NCBI GenBank assembly: GCA_002722455.1
Contig: PBMB01000007.1
Location: 1-64,000, forward strand
From: Chloroflexota bacterium
Lineage (GTDB): Bacteria; Chloroflexota; Dehalococcoidia; Lucifugimonadales; GCA-2722455
DNA: 64,000 bases
Direction: 5' to 3'
The notes under the pieces are model-generated. The model saw nothing but the letters and a program-made list of their open reading frames with translations, was not told where the DNA came from and did no database searches. Positions 19,929-28,611 of this stretch are shown here, piece after piece. Numbering within the stretch: position 1 is the first letter of the stretch; every line of letters begins with the position of its first letter. The translations under genes and the position numbers were made by a program.

Positions 19929-20942
19929 TTGGATACTTTTAAAATTGCTGATATTTATCCCAATCGATTAGTAGTTACACTAGGCTCTGGGAACAGTTCT
20001 AGTATCATTGATGACCTAGAAATAATCACAAAAATAGGTGCAATCGCTGAAATACGACTAGACCTTCTTCCTGAAATTGACATGAAAAATATTATAAATA
20101 ATAGCAATTGTGAGTTAATTGTAACTAATCGTTCTATTAAACACGGTGGAGCATTTGATGGACATATCGATGATCAACTAAAACCGCTGTTGAAAGCAAT
20201 TGATCATAATGTTTCTTATATAGACATAGATCCTGAAATAATTCCTGAAGTTATACATATAAAAAATTCAAAAACTAAAATCATCGTCTCATATCATAAC
20301 TTTACTAACACGCCTAAAAACTTACAAAGATTACAAAAAGATCTGATTGGAGAAACAGGTTATATTGCAAAAATTGCTACTATGCCTAACTCTCATCTCG
20401 ATAATATTTCTATACTTAACTTGATCAAGAATTCTCAAAATCCTTCTATTGCTATCGCTATGGGAAACTTAGGGTTGATTAGTAGAATAATTTGTCTAAA
20501 ATATCCAATGTGTTTAATGACATATACCCATATGGAAAATGTTAAAAGTGTTGCACCTGGACAAATATCCATAAATATAATGCGAGACACATATCGCGCA
20601 AATTCAATCAATCAAAACACACGAATAATATTAATGTTTTCAAAGAATTCAATTGAAAACAACATCATTACAAAACTAAATACATCACCAAAAACAATTG
20701 AAAATAACTGTCTATTTGTTCCAGTTATGAATGTAAATAAAACCTCTGAGATAATCAGTCATTATATCCATTCAAACTTGGACTTAAATGATTTTTATCT
20801 ATTGGATGAAATGCATCTGTCATCATCATCTATACAAGGAGTGAATTCTAGTTCCGATATATTTAATTATGTAAAATTCAGAAATAACACTATACTCGCA
20901 AGTTCAATCAACGATCCATCTGAAATAATTAATGGACACTAA
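19929..20942 (+). CDS. aroD: Type I 3-dehydroquinate dehydratase with a decayed shikimate-dehydrogenase-like tail
   Basis: A 337-residue protein. Residues 10-222 are a class I dehydroquinase barrel: EIRLDLL, SYHNF (H123), YIAKIAT (Schiff-base K148), AMGNLGLISR (R186) and APGQISI (Q212). It converts 3-dehydroquinate to 3-dehydroshikimate in the shikimate pathway. Residues 228-337 resemble a worn AroE N-terminal domain: a VPV-type strand near 264-266 and LLDEMHLSSSSIQGVNSSS near 291-309, like the usual LDELxxxAxxIGAVNT. However, the NVTIPHK motif and the whole NADP domain are missing. The start codon is TTG at 19929 with GGAAGG upstream; the next ATG would remove catalytic core. Confidence 0.82.
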   Translation: MDTFKIADIYPNRLVVTLGSGNSSSIIDDLEIITKIGAIAEIRLDLLPEIDMKNIINNSNCELIVTNRSIKHGGAFDGHIDDQLKPLLKAIDHNVSYIDIDPEIIPEVIHIKNSKTKIIVSYHNFTNTPKNLQRLQKDLIGETGYIAKIATMPNSHLDNISILNLIKNSQNPSIAIAMGNLGLISRIICLKYPMCLMTYTHMENVKSVAPGQISINIMRDTYRANSINQNTRIILMFSKNSIENNIITKLNTSPKTIENNCLFVPVMNVNKTSEIISHYIHSNLDLNDFYLLDEMHLSSSSIQGVNSSSDIFNYVKFRNNTILASSINDPSEIINGH

Positions 20943-20962
20943 GATATTTTTACAAATTCATA

Positions 20963-21529
20963 ATGAATACTAGGCAATTATATTCCATAAAATCAACTTC
21001 TAAATCAATAAAATATTATTTCCTTATACTCTTTTTATTATTTAGCTCAGCATGTTTAGATACCAGTGATATAACAACACCTCCTAAGTCTGAAAAAGAT
21101 GCAGCTCAATCATATGCTCTAAACAAGCAAGCACCGGATTTTGAAATTACGCTCTTAAATGAAAAACAATTTAAACTTTCAGAACATAAGGGTGAAATAA
21201 TACTTTTAAATTTTTGGGCATCTTACTGCAAACCATGTCAATGGGAAATGCCTGCATTTGAAAAAATATGGCTTAAATACCAAAATCAAAACATTCTTAT
21301 AGTTGGCATTGCTTTGTCAGACACAAAAACTAATATAGATAAATTTTTAGACGAAGTTAATGTAACTTATCCAATAGCTATTGATGAGCAACATGAAATT
21401 GGTGATTTATTTCAAATTACAAGTCTTCCAACAACTATCATAATAAATCCCGAAGGAATAGTATCAAGAAGACTTGGGGTAGCAAATGAAGCAGTATTAG
21501 AAATTTTTCTGGATGGACAGAAACAATAA
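20963..21529 (+). CDS. TlpA/ResA-type thioredoxin-like lipoprotein
   Basis: A 188-residue protein. A basic N-terminus and hydrophobic stretch (residues 19-30) lead to a lipobox ending at C31, so it should be a lipoprotein on the outer face of the membrane. The thioredoxin-fold domain starts near residue 55 (KQAPDFEITLLN) and has the redox motif FWASYCKPC (C89, C92) and the cis-Pro segment SLPTTIIINPEG. Such proteins reduce disulfides in cytochrome c maturation or other extracytoplasmic proteins. Lies 20 bp after aroD. Confidence 0.9.
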   Translation: MNTRQLYSIKSTSKSIKYYFLILFLLFSSACLDTSDITTPPKSEKDAAQSYALNKQAPDFEITLLNEKQFKLSEHKGEIILLNFWASYCKPCQWEMPAFEKIWLKYQNQNILIVGIALSDTKTNIDKFLDEVNVTYPIAIDEQHEIGDLFQITSLPTTIIINPEGIVSRRLGVANEAVLEIFLDGQKQ

Positions 21530-21560
21530 AAAATTGAGATAATAATTATGGGAGACATAA

Positions 21561-22448
21561 ATGGAAATTAAAATTGGAAATAGTCCAGAATCTTGGGGGA
21601 TAATGCAAGCGGAAGACCCAAATCAAATCAGTTGGGACGCATACCTTGATGAACTCCAAAAAGCTGGCTATGGTTGGAGTGAATTAGGTCCATATGGATA
21701 TCTTCCTACAACAATACCTGTATTAAAAAACGAGCTATCTAAACGCAACATTAATATCACTGCAGCCGGAATACTTGTTCCTCTACAAAAAAAAGTTATA
21801 CCTGATAATGTACTGGGAGATATAAATAAGTATTGTATACTTCTCAATGAAATTGGATCTACTTTTTTAAATTTAGTTGCTTCTTTTTACGATAGCCCTA
21901 ATTCTAAATTTACAGATCCTCCTAATAAATCAAATCAAGCTCTTTGGAATAATATATTTCATAACTTGAACACTATTGGGGAATATACTCTTACAAAATT
22001 CAATATCCATTCACAATTCCATCCCTGTGCAGGAACATTCATTGAATCTGAAAATGAAATACTTAATGTACTTACAAATACTAACCCTCAATTCATCTCT
22101 TTATGTCTTGATACTGCTCACCACGCATATTGTGGAGGAAACCCCATATCATTCTTAAAATCCCATCATTCCCGTATTAAATACATACATATTAAAAATA
22201 TTGATCTTGAAATTTTTCACGAAGTAAAAAAGAATAATCTTTCATGGTTCGAAGCAGTCAGAAGAAATATTATATCTGAGCCTAATTCAGGAATTATTGA
22301 TTATAGAAAATTATTAAAAGAACTAAAAAAAATATCATTTGATGGGTTCGCCATTGTAGAACATGACATATATAATCCTACACAAACTTTACCATTTAAA
22401 ATTGCTAAAAAAACAAGAGATTACCTCAAACAAATAAATTTCGAATAA
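21561..22448 (+). CDS. Sugar phosphate isomerase/epimerase-like TIM barrel (IolE/inosose dehydratase-like)
   Basis: A 295-residue xylose-isomerase-like barrel. The start (KIGNSPESWGI ... YGWSELGPYGYLP) resembles 2-keto-myo-inositol dehydratase IolE. Metal-site segments follow: FNIHSQFHPCAGTFIE, FISLCLDTAHHAYCGG, IKYIHIKNID and AIVEHDIY, giving His/Asp/Glu ligands at the barrel mouth. It probably isomerises, epimerises or dehydrates a sugar or cyclitol. GGGAG six bases upstream fixes the start. Close to glnS (27 bp), so likely cotranscribed. No other inositol genes are in the window, so the substrate is uncertain. Confidence 0.8.
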   Translation: MEIKIGNSPESWGIMQAEDPNQISWDAYLDELQKAGYGWSELGPYGYLPTTIPVLKNELSKRNINITAAGILVPLQKKVIPDNVLGDINKYCILLNEIGSTFLNLVASFYDSPNSKFTDPPNKSNQALWNNIFHNLNTIGEYTLTKFNIHSQFHPCAGTFIESENEILNVLTNTNPQFISLCLDTAHHAYCGGNPISFLKSHHSRIKYIHIKNIDLEIFHEVKKNNLSWFEAVRRNIISEPNSGIIDYRKLLKELKKISFDGFAIVEHDIYNPTQTLPFKIAKKTRDYLKQINFE

Positions 22449-22474
22449 ATACTTAATTATAAGAGCACTACTCT

Positions 22475-24133
22475 ATGAATGATTCAATACTACAAACATC
22501 TAATTTCATCAAAGACATAATTGAAAAAGATAAAGCTAATAATCATGATTTAACAATTATGACAAGATTCCCTCCCGAACCTAACGGGTATCTACATATA
22601 GGGCATGCTAAATCAGCCTATATAAATTTTAGTCTTGCAAAAGAAAACAATGGAATTTGTAATTTAAGATTTGATGACACAAATCCTACTAAAGAAAATC
22701 AAATTTTCGTCAATTCAATTAAAGATGATCTAGCCTGGCTAGGATTAAAATGGGAAAAACCTACTCGATATGCATCAGACTACTTTGATAAACTTTATGA
22801 TTTTGCAAAAACACTCATTCTCAATGGTGATGCATATGTTTGTGATTTAACTCCTGAAGAAATTAGAACATTCAGAGGAACATTAACCAACCCAGGTATT
22901 GATAGTCCCTATAGAAACAGAGAAATTTCAGAAAATATTGAATTATTCGAACAAATGAAAAATGGTTGTTATGAAGAAGGTTCACGAGTTTTACGAACAA
23001 AAATTGATATGTCCTCAGGAAATCTAAATCTACGTGATCCAGTAATATATAGAATTATCAAAACTCCAGAGCATCACCGTACAAAAAATAAATGGCAGAT
23101 ATATCCAACTTATGATTTTGCCCATGGACAAGCAGATTCAATTGAAGGAGTTACTCATTCAATTTGCACACTTGAATTTGAAGATCACAAACCGCTATAC
23201 GACTGGTTGTTAGAAAAATTAAAAATACACCATCCTCAACAAATTGAATTCGCCCGATTAAATCTAAGTTTCACTGTATTAAGTAAACGTAAATTGGCTA
23301 ATCTCGTTTCTGAAAAATATGTAACTGGATGGGATGATCCACGAATGCCAACACTTGCAGCATTACGTCGTCGAGGCTATCCTCCTGTGGCGATATTAAA
23401 TTTCTGTGCTGAGGTAGGAGTCGCTAAAAGAGAAAATACTATTGATATTTCTCTTCTTGAACACCATGTACGAAAAGAATTAAACCAAACAGCTTCTCGT
23501 ATATTAGGAGTTATTGATCCTGTAAAATTAATTATCGATAATTACCCTTCAAATATTTCTGAAACATTTGAAGCTATCAACAACCCAGAAAACCCAAAAG
23601 CAGGAACTCGTAAAATTCCATTTTCACGAGAAATTTTCATTGAAAAATCAGACTTCATGGAAAACCCTACAGGAAAATTTTTCCGTCTAACTATTGGCTC
23701 AGAAGTACGACTAAAATATGCATATATAATTAAGTGTACTGATGTTGTTAAAGACCCAAAATCAAAAGAGATTGTTGAAATTCACTGTACTTATGACCCA
23801 CTAAGTAAGGGTGGAGTTGCTACAGATGGAAGAAAAATCAAGGGCACATTACATTGGGTTTCTGCATCTGATTCCATTCCTGCTAAAATCAAAATTTATG
23901 ACAGACTTTTTACAATTGAAAAACCTGAAACTGAAACTGATTACCTCAAGTACTTCAATAATGATTCTCTTATTACCAAAACTGCTCAATTAGAACCTAG
24001 TATTATCTCATCTAAAGAGGGTTCTAATTATCAATTTGAGCGTATAGGATATTTCGTCTTAGAGAAAAAATATTCTAACAATAACAGCCCTATTTTCAAC
24101 CAAACTGTGTCATTACGAGATAGTAAGAAATAA
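22475..24133 (+). CDS. glnS: Glutaminyl-tRNA synthetase
   Basis: A 552-residue class I synthetase close in length to the E. coli enzyme. Signatures are RFPPEPNGYLHIGHAKSA (HIGH), NLRFDDTNPTKE, TYDFAHGQADSIEGVTHSICTLEFEDHKPLYDW (tRNA-Gln recognition region), and the KMSKS loop as VLSKRKL near residue 270, followed by the two beta-barrel anticodon-binding domains. It charges tRNA-Gln directly, so this organism does not depend only on the GatCAB amidotransferase route. Ends in a shared terminator with rpsR. Confidence 0.97.
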   Translation: MNDSILQTSNFIKDIIEKDKANNHDLTIMTRFPPEPNGYLHIGHAKSAYINFSLAKENNGICNLRFDDTNPTKENQIFVNSIKDDLAWLGLKWEKPTRYASDYFDKLYDFAKTLILNGDAYVCDLTPEEIRTFRGTLTNPGIDSPYRNREISENIELFEQMKNGCYEEGSRVLRTKIDMSSGNLNLRDPVIYRIIKTPEHHRTKNKWQIYPTYDFAHGQADSIEGVTHSICTLEFEDHKPLYDWLLEKLKIHHPQQIEFARLNLSFTVLSKRKLANLVSEKYVTGWDDPRMPTLAALRRRGYPPVAILNFCAEVGVAKRENTIDISLLEHHVRKELNQTASRILGVIDPVKLIIDNYPSNISETFEAINNPENPKAGTRKIPFSREIFIEKSDFMENPTGKFFRLTIGSEVRLKYAYIIKCTDVVKDPKSKEIVEIHCTYDPLSKGGVATDGRKIKGTLHWVSASDSIPAKIKIYDRLFTIEKPETETDYLKYFNNDSLITKTAQLEPSIISSKEGSNYQFERIGYFVLEKKYSNNNSPIFNQTVSLRDSKK

Positions 24134-24140
24134 AACCAAT

Positions 24141-24167
24141 AGATAAGTTTTTATTTAAAACTTATCT
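24141..24167. terminator. Bidirectional terminator, glnS / rpsR
   Basis: A perfect 11-bp inverted repeat (AGATAAGTTTT / AAAACTTATCT) with a five-base loop. The A/T ends of the stem supply U-tracts on both strands. It sits between the convergent glnS and rpsR genes and overlaps the rpsR stop codon. Confidence 0.75.
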
Positions 24168-24536
24168 ACGTCTTCCACTAGGTCTAACACCTGATGTAAT
24201 CACATGACCTAATGTATATGGTAGGAGTGCTAAAAATCTAGCCTGTTTGATTGCTTTCGCTAAACGCCTTTGATATTTAGGGCTAACTCCAGAACGTCTA
24301 GTAGAAAGTATTTTTCCACGATCATCTATAAATCTACTTAAAAATTCAGAATCTTTATAATCAATAACCAAAGTTGGATCAACAGTAAAAGGACAAACTT
24401 TTTTACGCGCAAAAAATCGACCTTTACGACGACCTCCCTGAGCATATGTAGACTGAGGTGAAGAAGCTACTTGAGTTGTAGCTCCATTTTCTTTTTTTAC
24501 ATCTTCTGACTTATTTTTACTATCGTTATCTGCCAC
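24162..24536 (-). CDS. rpsR: Ribosomal protein S18, with extended N-terminus
   Basis: A 124-residue protein. Residues about 44-112 are the S18 core: [55 protein letters not shown]. It binds the 30S platform with S6. About 40 extra residues at the N-terminus are Lys/Glu/Ser-rich and low complexity. The start is GTG, with GGAG six bases upstream. rpsR is often next to rpsF and ssb; here it stands alone. Confidence 0.95.
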   Translation of the reverse strand: MADNDSKNKSEDVKKENGATTQVASSPQSTYAQGGRRKGRFFARKKVCPFTVDPTLVIDYKDSEFLSRFIDDRGKILSTRRSGVSPKYQRRLAKAIKQARFLALLPYTLGHVITSGVRPSGRRR

Positions 24537-24674
24537 TTAAATCTCCGCACTTAGCTATTATGAAATCGCTTTATTAATTAATTATTATACATGATATTTT
24601 ATATTTAAGGTATATAATATATAAAAACAATTATTATACAAATCGATATGAATCAGTGAGGATTAATATATAAG

Positions 24675-25373
24675 ATGCTACATGAAAATTTCCATTGTGA
24701 ACTATACTTCATTAGACATGGAGAATCAAAAACAAATGTAAAAAGTAAATATGCCGCTCACATGGACTTTAATTCCGGACTTACTCAAAGAGGTCAAACA
24801 CAAGCTAAGTTACTGGGAAAACGACTCAAAAAAGAAAACATCCATTTTGACGCTATTTATTCCTCAAGTTTTATCAGAACCCTAGAAACTACTGAAATCA
24901 TGCTTAAAAATATGGATATACCTGATCAAAATTTCCATGTAGTACACGATATAGTTGAACAACAACATCCTGGGTGGAGAGGAAAATTGAAAAAAGATAT
25001 TAATTCAAGCTGGGATGCATTAGATGATAAAGGGATGGGGATGGATTATATCCCTCCTGGTGGAGAATCTCTTAAACAAGTTGAAAGAAGAATGGCTACC
25101 TGGATAGAAAATGAAATTTTGACTAACTCCAAATATCTAAACAAAAACCATCCTATGAAAATTGCAGTAATTGGACATGGACAGTCTTTACAAGCTTTAT
25201 TTCACTATATTATGGGATTTGATGAAAAACTTATAGCACGCTTTTGTCTATATAACTGCTCGATTTCAAGATTTCTATTCAATCAAAAAGGATGGACAAT
25301 TATATCGATTAATGACTCAACCCACACTAATGGAAACCGTCCTAACCCTTCAGTAAATCGTTTGATTTTTTAA
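24675..25373 (+). CDS. Histidine phosphatase (phosphoglycerate mutase-like)
   Basis: A 232-residue member of the histidine phosphatase superfamily. The phosphohistidine motif is YFIRHGESKTN near residue 14, the second Arg lies in SSSFIRTLETTEI, the acid Glu region is in VEQQHPGWRGK, and the second His is in VIGHGQSLQALFHY. It could be a cofactor-dependent mutase, a CobC-type or a general phosphatase; sequence does not decide. The stop overlaps the stop of the convergent reductase gene by a few bases. Confidence 0.85.
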   Translation: MLHENFHCELYFIRHGESKTNVKSKYAAHMDFNSGLTQRGQTQAKLLGKRLKKENIHFDAIYSSSFIRTLETTEIMLKNMDIPDQNFHVVHDIVEQQHPGWRGKLKKDINSSWDALDDKGMGMDYIPPGGESLKQVERRMATWIENEILTNSKYLNKNHPMKIAVIGHGQSLQALFHYIMGFDEKLIARFCLYNCSISRFLFNQKGWTIISINDSTHTNGNRPNPSVNRLIF

Positions 25374-25795
25374 TGCTTTATTGGTTTCAAAAACACTAAA
25401 GGAATTTCCCTATCTGTCCGAGATTGATACGTATTATACCCAGAATATAAAGATACTAACTTACTCCATATATCAGGTCTCATATCACCTGTAATAATAG
25501 TAGCATCCACAGATTTTTTAACACTTCCAATTATAATTTCTGCAATTGGATTTTTACATAAATTCAAAAACCAATCTGGATGATTCGCATTTCCAGCATA
25601 TGATGCTACCACAACATAACCACCATTTAATGGCAGATAAAGCAAAGGTGTTTTTCGAATTTTTTTTGATTTACGACCAGTATGCAAAAGAATTAAAAAC
25701 CTTATTTTGCCCCATCGATTCATCAAATATCCATTGGTGATTATGTAAACAAAAACATGGAATCTACCAAATATTCGAATCCACCAATACTTCAT
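25370..25795 (-). CDS. Deazaflavin (F420)-dependent nitroreductase/quinone reductase, DDN family
   Basis: A 141-residue protein of the split-barrel DDN family: a hydrophobic N-terminal helix, then LLHTGRKSKKIRKTPLLYLP, YVVVASYAGNANHPDWFLNLCKNP and a C-terminal IPLVFLKPI strand. Homologues reduce quinones or nitro-compounds with F420H2, often at the membrane face. This implies F420 in the organism, though no F420 synthesis gene is in the window. GAGA lies upstream of the ATG at 25795. It converges on and overlaps the phosphatase gene. Confidence 0.85.
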   Translation of the reverse strand: MKYWWIRIFGRFHVFVYIITNGYLMNRWGKIRFLILLHTGRKSKKIRKTPLLYLPLNGGYVVVASYAGNANHPDWFLNLCKNPIAEIIIGSVKKSVDATIITGDMRPDIWSKLVSLYSGYNTYQSRTDREIPLVFLKPIKH

Positions 25796-25839
25796 ATGAA
25801 ATCTCTATCAATAACTACATATTTCGAATCAATCAAACA

Positions 25840-26778
25840 TTATACTTTAGAACCAGCTTCTTGCTGCTCAAGTATCTCAACAAAAAAACCATCACCTGAA
25901 TCTAGTTTAATCGACTTCACAGGAACACCAAGAGCAATATCACGCTCTATAATGTCTCCAGAAAAACCAATCTTATTTACTAACTCATCTAAATTATCAG
26001 TCCAAAAACCAAATGAAGCTACCACGCCTTCTTGATACTTTGATTTAGAAACATCAGTTTTATCTTTCACGGTATGTATTTCTAAATCACACAAACCTGC
26101 TACGAAAACATATCCTTCAACTTCTTCGTTTTCATGTCTATCAATAATTTCTAAACCTAACTTGTCCACATAAAATTCTTTAACACGTTTAAGGTCATAA
26201 CAACGCATGTGGAAATGGTCAAAACCAGTAATAATACCACCAGGATTACGTAGTGCCATCTTTCTTTTTTCATTACGCCGTTTCTGTTTTTCAAGACGAG
26301 GATCAGTAATTTCTGATATCTGAATCACATAGTTGTTAGGGTCATTGAATTCTAATAGGGAACGCTGTAAGTAAGAATGATTCATAGGTTGTACAGCAGG
26401 GCCTTCTTTAGTCGTACCCCATCTGTATGTATTTAGGAAATTTTTAATATGAGAAAATGCATGATCATTACTTTGAGTATAAAAAGAATAATGACTAACT
26501 GCACCCTCCTGAAATGATGTATCTAGTTTTTTACCATCAGGTAAAACTTGTGTGAAAGCATTATGATCTTCATGTAAAATCAAAAATGAATTGCCAACCT
26601 GTATAACTGACTCTCTGTTTCCATCCTCAGCTGAAACAGTAGAAATCCATTCTCCATGTTCATCAGGCTCTGATGTTGTATCCTGTATTTCAGTCATACC
26701 TAATTCACGAGTATAAACATCTCTGCATTCATCAAAATCTCGTACTCTCATCTCTAAATATGCTATATCTGTAATCAT
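25840..26778 (-). CDS. Two-domain VOC protein (type I extradiol dioxygenase-like)
   Basis: A 312-residue protein with two vicinal-oxygen-chelate modules: residues 1-150 (starting ITDIAYLEMRVRDFDECRDVY) and 180-305 (GFDHFHMRCYDLKRVKEFYVDKLGLEI). The C-terminal module has candidate metal ligands H (FDHFHMRC), H (LEIHTV) and a late E (FFVEILEQ), the pattern of ring-cleaving extradiol dioxygenases such as catechol 2,3-dioxygenase. AGGAG precedes the ATG. Lies 18 bp after the sulfatase gene on the same strand, so the two form an operon. Aromatic-ring cleavage is a reasonable inference; a non-oxygenase VOC role remains possible. Confidence 0.8.
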   Translation of the reverse strand: MITDIAYLEMRVRDFDECRDVYTRELGMTEIQDTTSEPDEHGEWISTVSAEDGNRESVIQVGNSFLILHEDHNAFTQVLPDGKKLDTSFQEGAVSHYSFYTQSNDHAFSHIKNFLNTYRWGTTKEGPAVQPMNHSYLQRSLLEFNDPNNYVIQISEITDPRLEKQKRRNEKRKMALRNPGGIITGFDHFHMRCYDLKRVKEFYVDKLGLEIIDRHENEEVEGYVFVAGLCDLEIHTVKDKTDVSKSKYQEGVVASFGFWTDNLDELVNKIGFSGDIIERDIALGVPVKSIKLDSGDGFFVEILEQQEAGSKV

Positions 26779-26796
26779 TTTTACTCCTAATATTAA

Positions 26797-28260
26797 TTAA
26801 AAAACTGGATTGTTTTTACTTAATTTTCTAATAATAGTTCTACTTTCCTGACTGAATTTAATTCTTTTATTCAAAATATCAGGATCCTTCCAAATTAACA
26901 ATATAGAATTTATCAAATCTTTCTTAATATTATTATATTTTGGATCAGTAGCTAAATTTACGTTTTCTGCAGGATCTTCTTTTAAATTATAAAGTTCAAC
27001 TTCATCACCTTCTTGAGTAAAACATAATTTCCAATCTCCTCTCCTTAACATACATCTCGATCTATCAGTTCCGTGAGCAAAGTATTCTGAAAAAGCTTCA
27101 TCTTTCCAGTTTTTATCTGACTCCATCATTAGTGGTAATAACGTATCCCCGTCTAATGACCAATTTTTTTGTTCATCTAATGAGTATCCTGAAAGATCAA
27201 TAATCGTGCTCGTAAGATCTACCAATGAAACAACCGAAGAACATCTTTTGTTTTTAGGTAAAACTTCTGGCCAAGAAATTTGTAGGGGAACACGCACTGA
27301 TTCTTCGTAAAAATTCATTTTTCTCCACAAACCATGTTCTCCAAGAGATTCACCATGATCAGATGTGTATACAATAACTGTATCCCTATCCAAGCCATTT
27401 TCTGATAAAGAATTGACTAAATTCCCAATTTTGTCATCCAAAAAAGTAATGAGCCCATAATATGCAGCTCGTGCACGCATAATATCATCATCAGTATATC
27501 CAGAAAAACCGAATGCCTGTATCAAATTTTTTTGAGATTTGGTTATTTGAGACTGTTTTTCTATAGTATTTAATGGTAAATCACAATTATCAGGATAATA
27601 CATTGAAAAATATGGTTCAGGTACTACAAATGGAAAATGAGGAGCTACAAAACCAACAACTAATGCCCAAGGATCATCTTTTCTTTTTGGATCATCGAGA
27701 TACTTAATTGCTGCACGCTCGATCTCATCATCGGCTTCAATCATTGAAGAACTACCTGGTCCAGATTCACGAACTCCCTCCCATGTATTTGATCCTATGG
27801 GAATACCATCCTCCCACAAATATATTGGGTGCCCATCTTTATTTAATCCAAATTTTGCTTTATCCACTTTCAAATTATCTATATCTACATGTGGATCAAA
27901 TGCTAATTGGCGAGAAAATCCGTGTAACCTATCAGTCCCCAACAAGTGCATTTTGCCACTTAATGTCACATCATAACCAATAGATCGTAAAATATACGGC
28001 CAAGTAAGCCTATCAACAGATAATGGTGTAGCATTATCCCATGTTTCACAATTAGAAACAAAATTTCCAGTCATAAATGAAGCCCGAGATGGTACACATA
28101 AAGGAGAATTACAATATGCCCCATCAAAGGTCACACCATTAGTCGCTAACTGATTCATATTAGGTGTTTGAACAATATTATTACCGTATGCTCCACTAAA
28201 CATTGGAGCATGTTCATCAGACATTATTATTAAAAAATTAGGTTTTTTATTTTTTCCCAT
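26797..28260 (-). CDS. Type I sulfatase (choline-sulfatase / arylsulfatase-like)
   Basis: A 487-residue alkaline-phosphatase-superfamily hydrolase. Metal-site motif IMSDEHAP at the start, formylglycine motif CVPSRASFMTG (C55 in CxPSR), YTSDHGESLGEHGLWRKMNFYEES near residue 300, and a C-terminal ELYNLKEDPAENVNL segment. Cys-type sulfatases need maturation by a formylglycine-generating enzyme, which is not in this window. No signal peptide, so it should act on imported sulfate esters. The start has no clear ribosome site. First gene of an operon with the VOC dioxygenase. Substrate undetermined. Confidence 0.9.
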   Translation of the reverse strand: MGKNKKPNFLIIMSDEHAPMFSGAYGNNIVQTPNMNQLATNGVTFDGAYCNSPLCVPSRASFMTGNFVSNCETWDNATPLSVDRLTWPYILRSIGYDVTLSGKMHLLGTDRLHGFSRQLAFDPHVDIDNLKVDKAKFGLNKDGHPIYLWEDGIPIGSNTWEGVRESGPGSSSMIEADDEIERAAIKYLDDPKRKDDPWALVVGFVAPHFPFVVPEPYFSMYYPDNCDLPLNTIEKQSQITKSQKNLIQAFGFSGYTDDDIMRARAAYYGLITFLDDKIGNLVNSLSENGLDRDTVIVYTSDHGESLGEHGLWRKMNFYEESVRVPLQISWPEVLPKNKRCSSVVSLVDLTSTIIDLSGYSLDEQKNWSLDGDTLLPLMMESDKNWKDEAFSEYFAHGTDRSRCMLRRGDWKLCFTQEGDEVELYNLKEDPAENVNLATDPKYNNIKKDLINSILLIWKDPDILNKRIKFSQESRTIIRKLSKNNPVF

Positions 28261-28611
28261 TTATCAAAAAATACTTTCATTTACTATAAATAATTGTACA
28301 TTTCAAAATTTTCAATTACTGAAAATTAAATTAACGGGGCATTTTAAAAATTTCTTTAAAAATATCATAGTTTTTTCAATTTTCAAAACTTAGCTATCAT
28401 ATTAACAACATATAGGGTTTAGTGACACCTTATTACAGGATATTGTGTTTGAATCGCCCAAAAAGTCATGTGTATTTTATCATTACTTGTTTTTCATCTA
28501 AAAATATTCATGAATTTTTATTCAAAAATATACTTGCGTATAAAAAGGGCTCAGTATTAATCTTTTCCACGTTAAATATTTTACTAGTATAAAAAAAGTA
28601 TAAATTTATTT
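28261..28611. other. Divergent intergenic region (351 bp)
   Basis: Very AT-rich, non-coding on both strands, separating the minus-strand sulfatase operon from the plus-strand ABC exporter operon. It must hold both promoters, but I see no pair of boxes good enough to place them. No RNA gene or repeat is recognisable. Confidence 0.5.

Noticed and set aside
28544-28580. TTGCGT ... TATTAA as promoter of the ABC operon
   Set aside because: The spacing is only 15 bases and the -35 match is poor, so it was not called.
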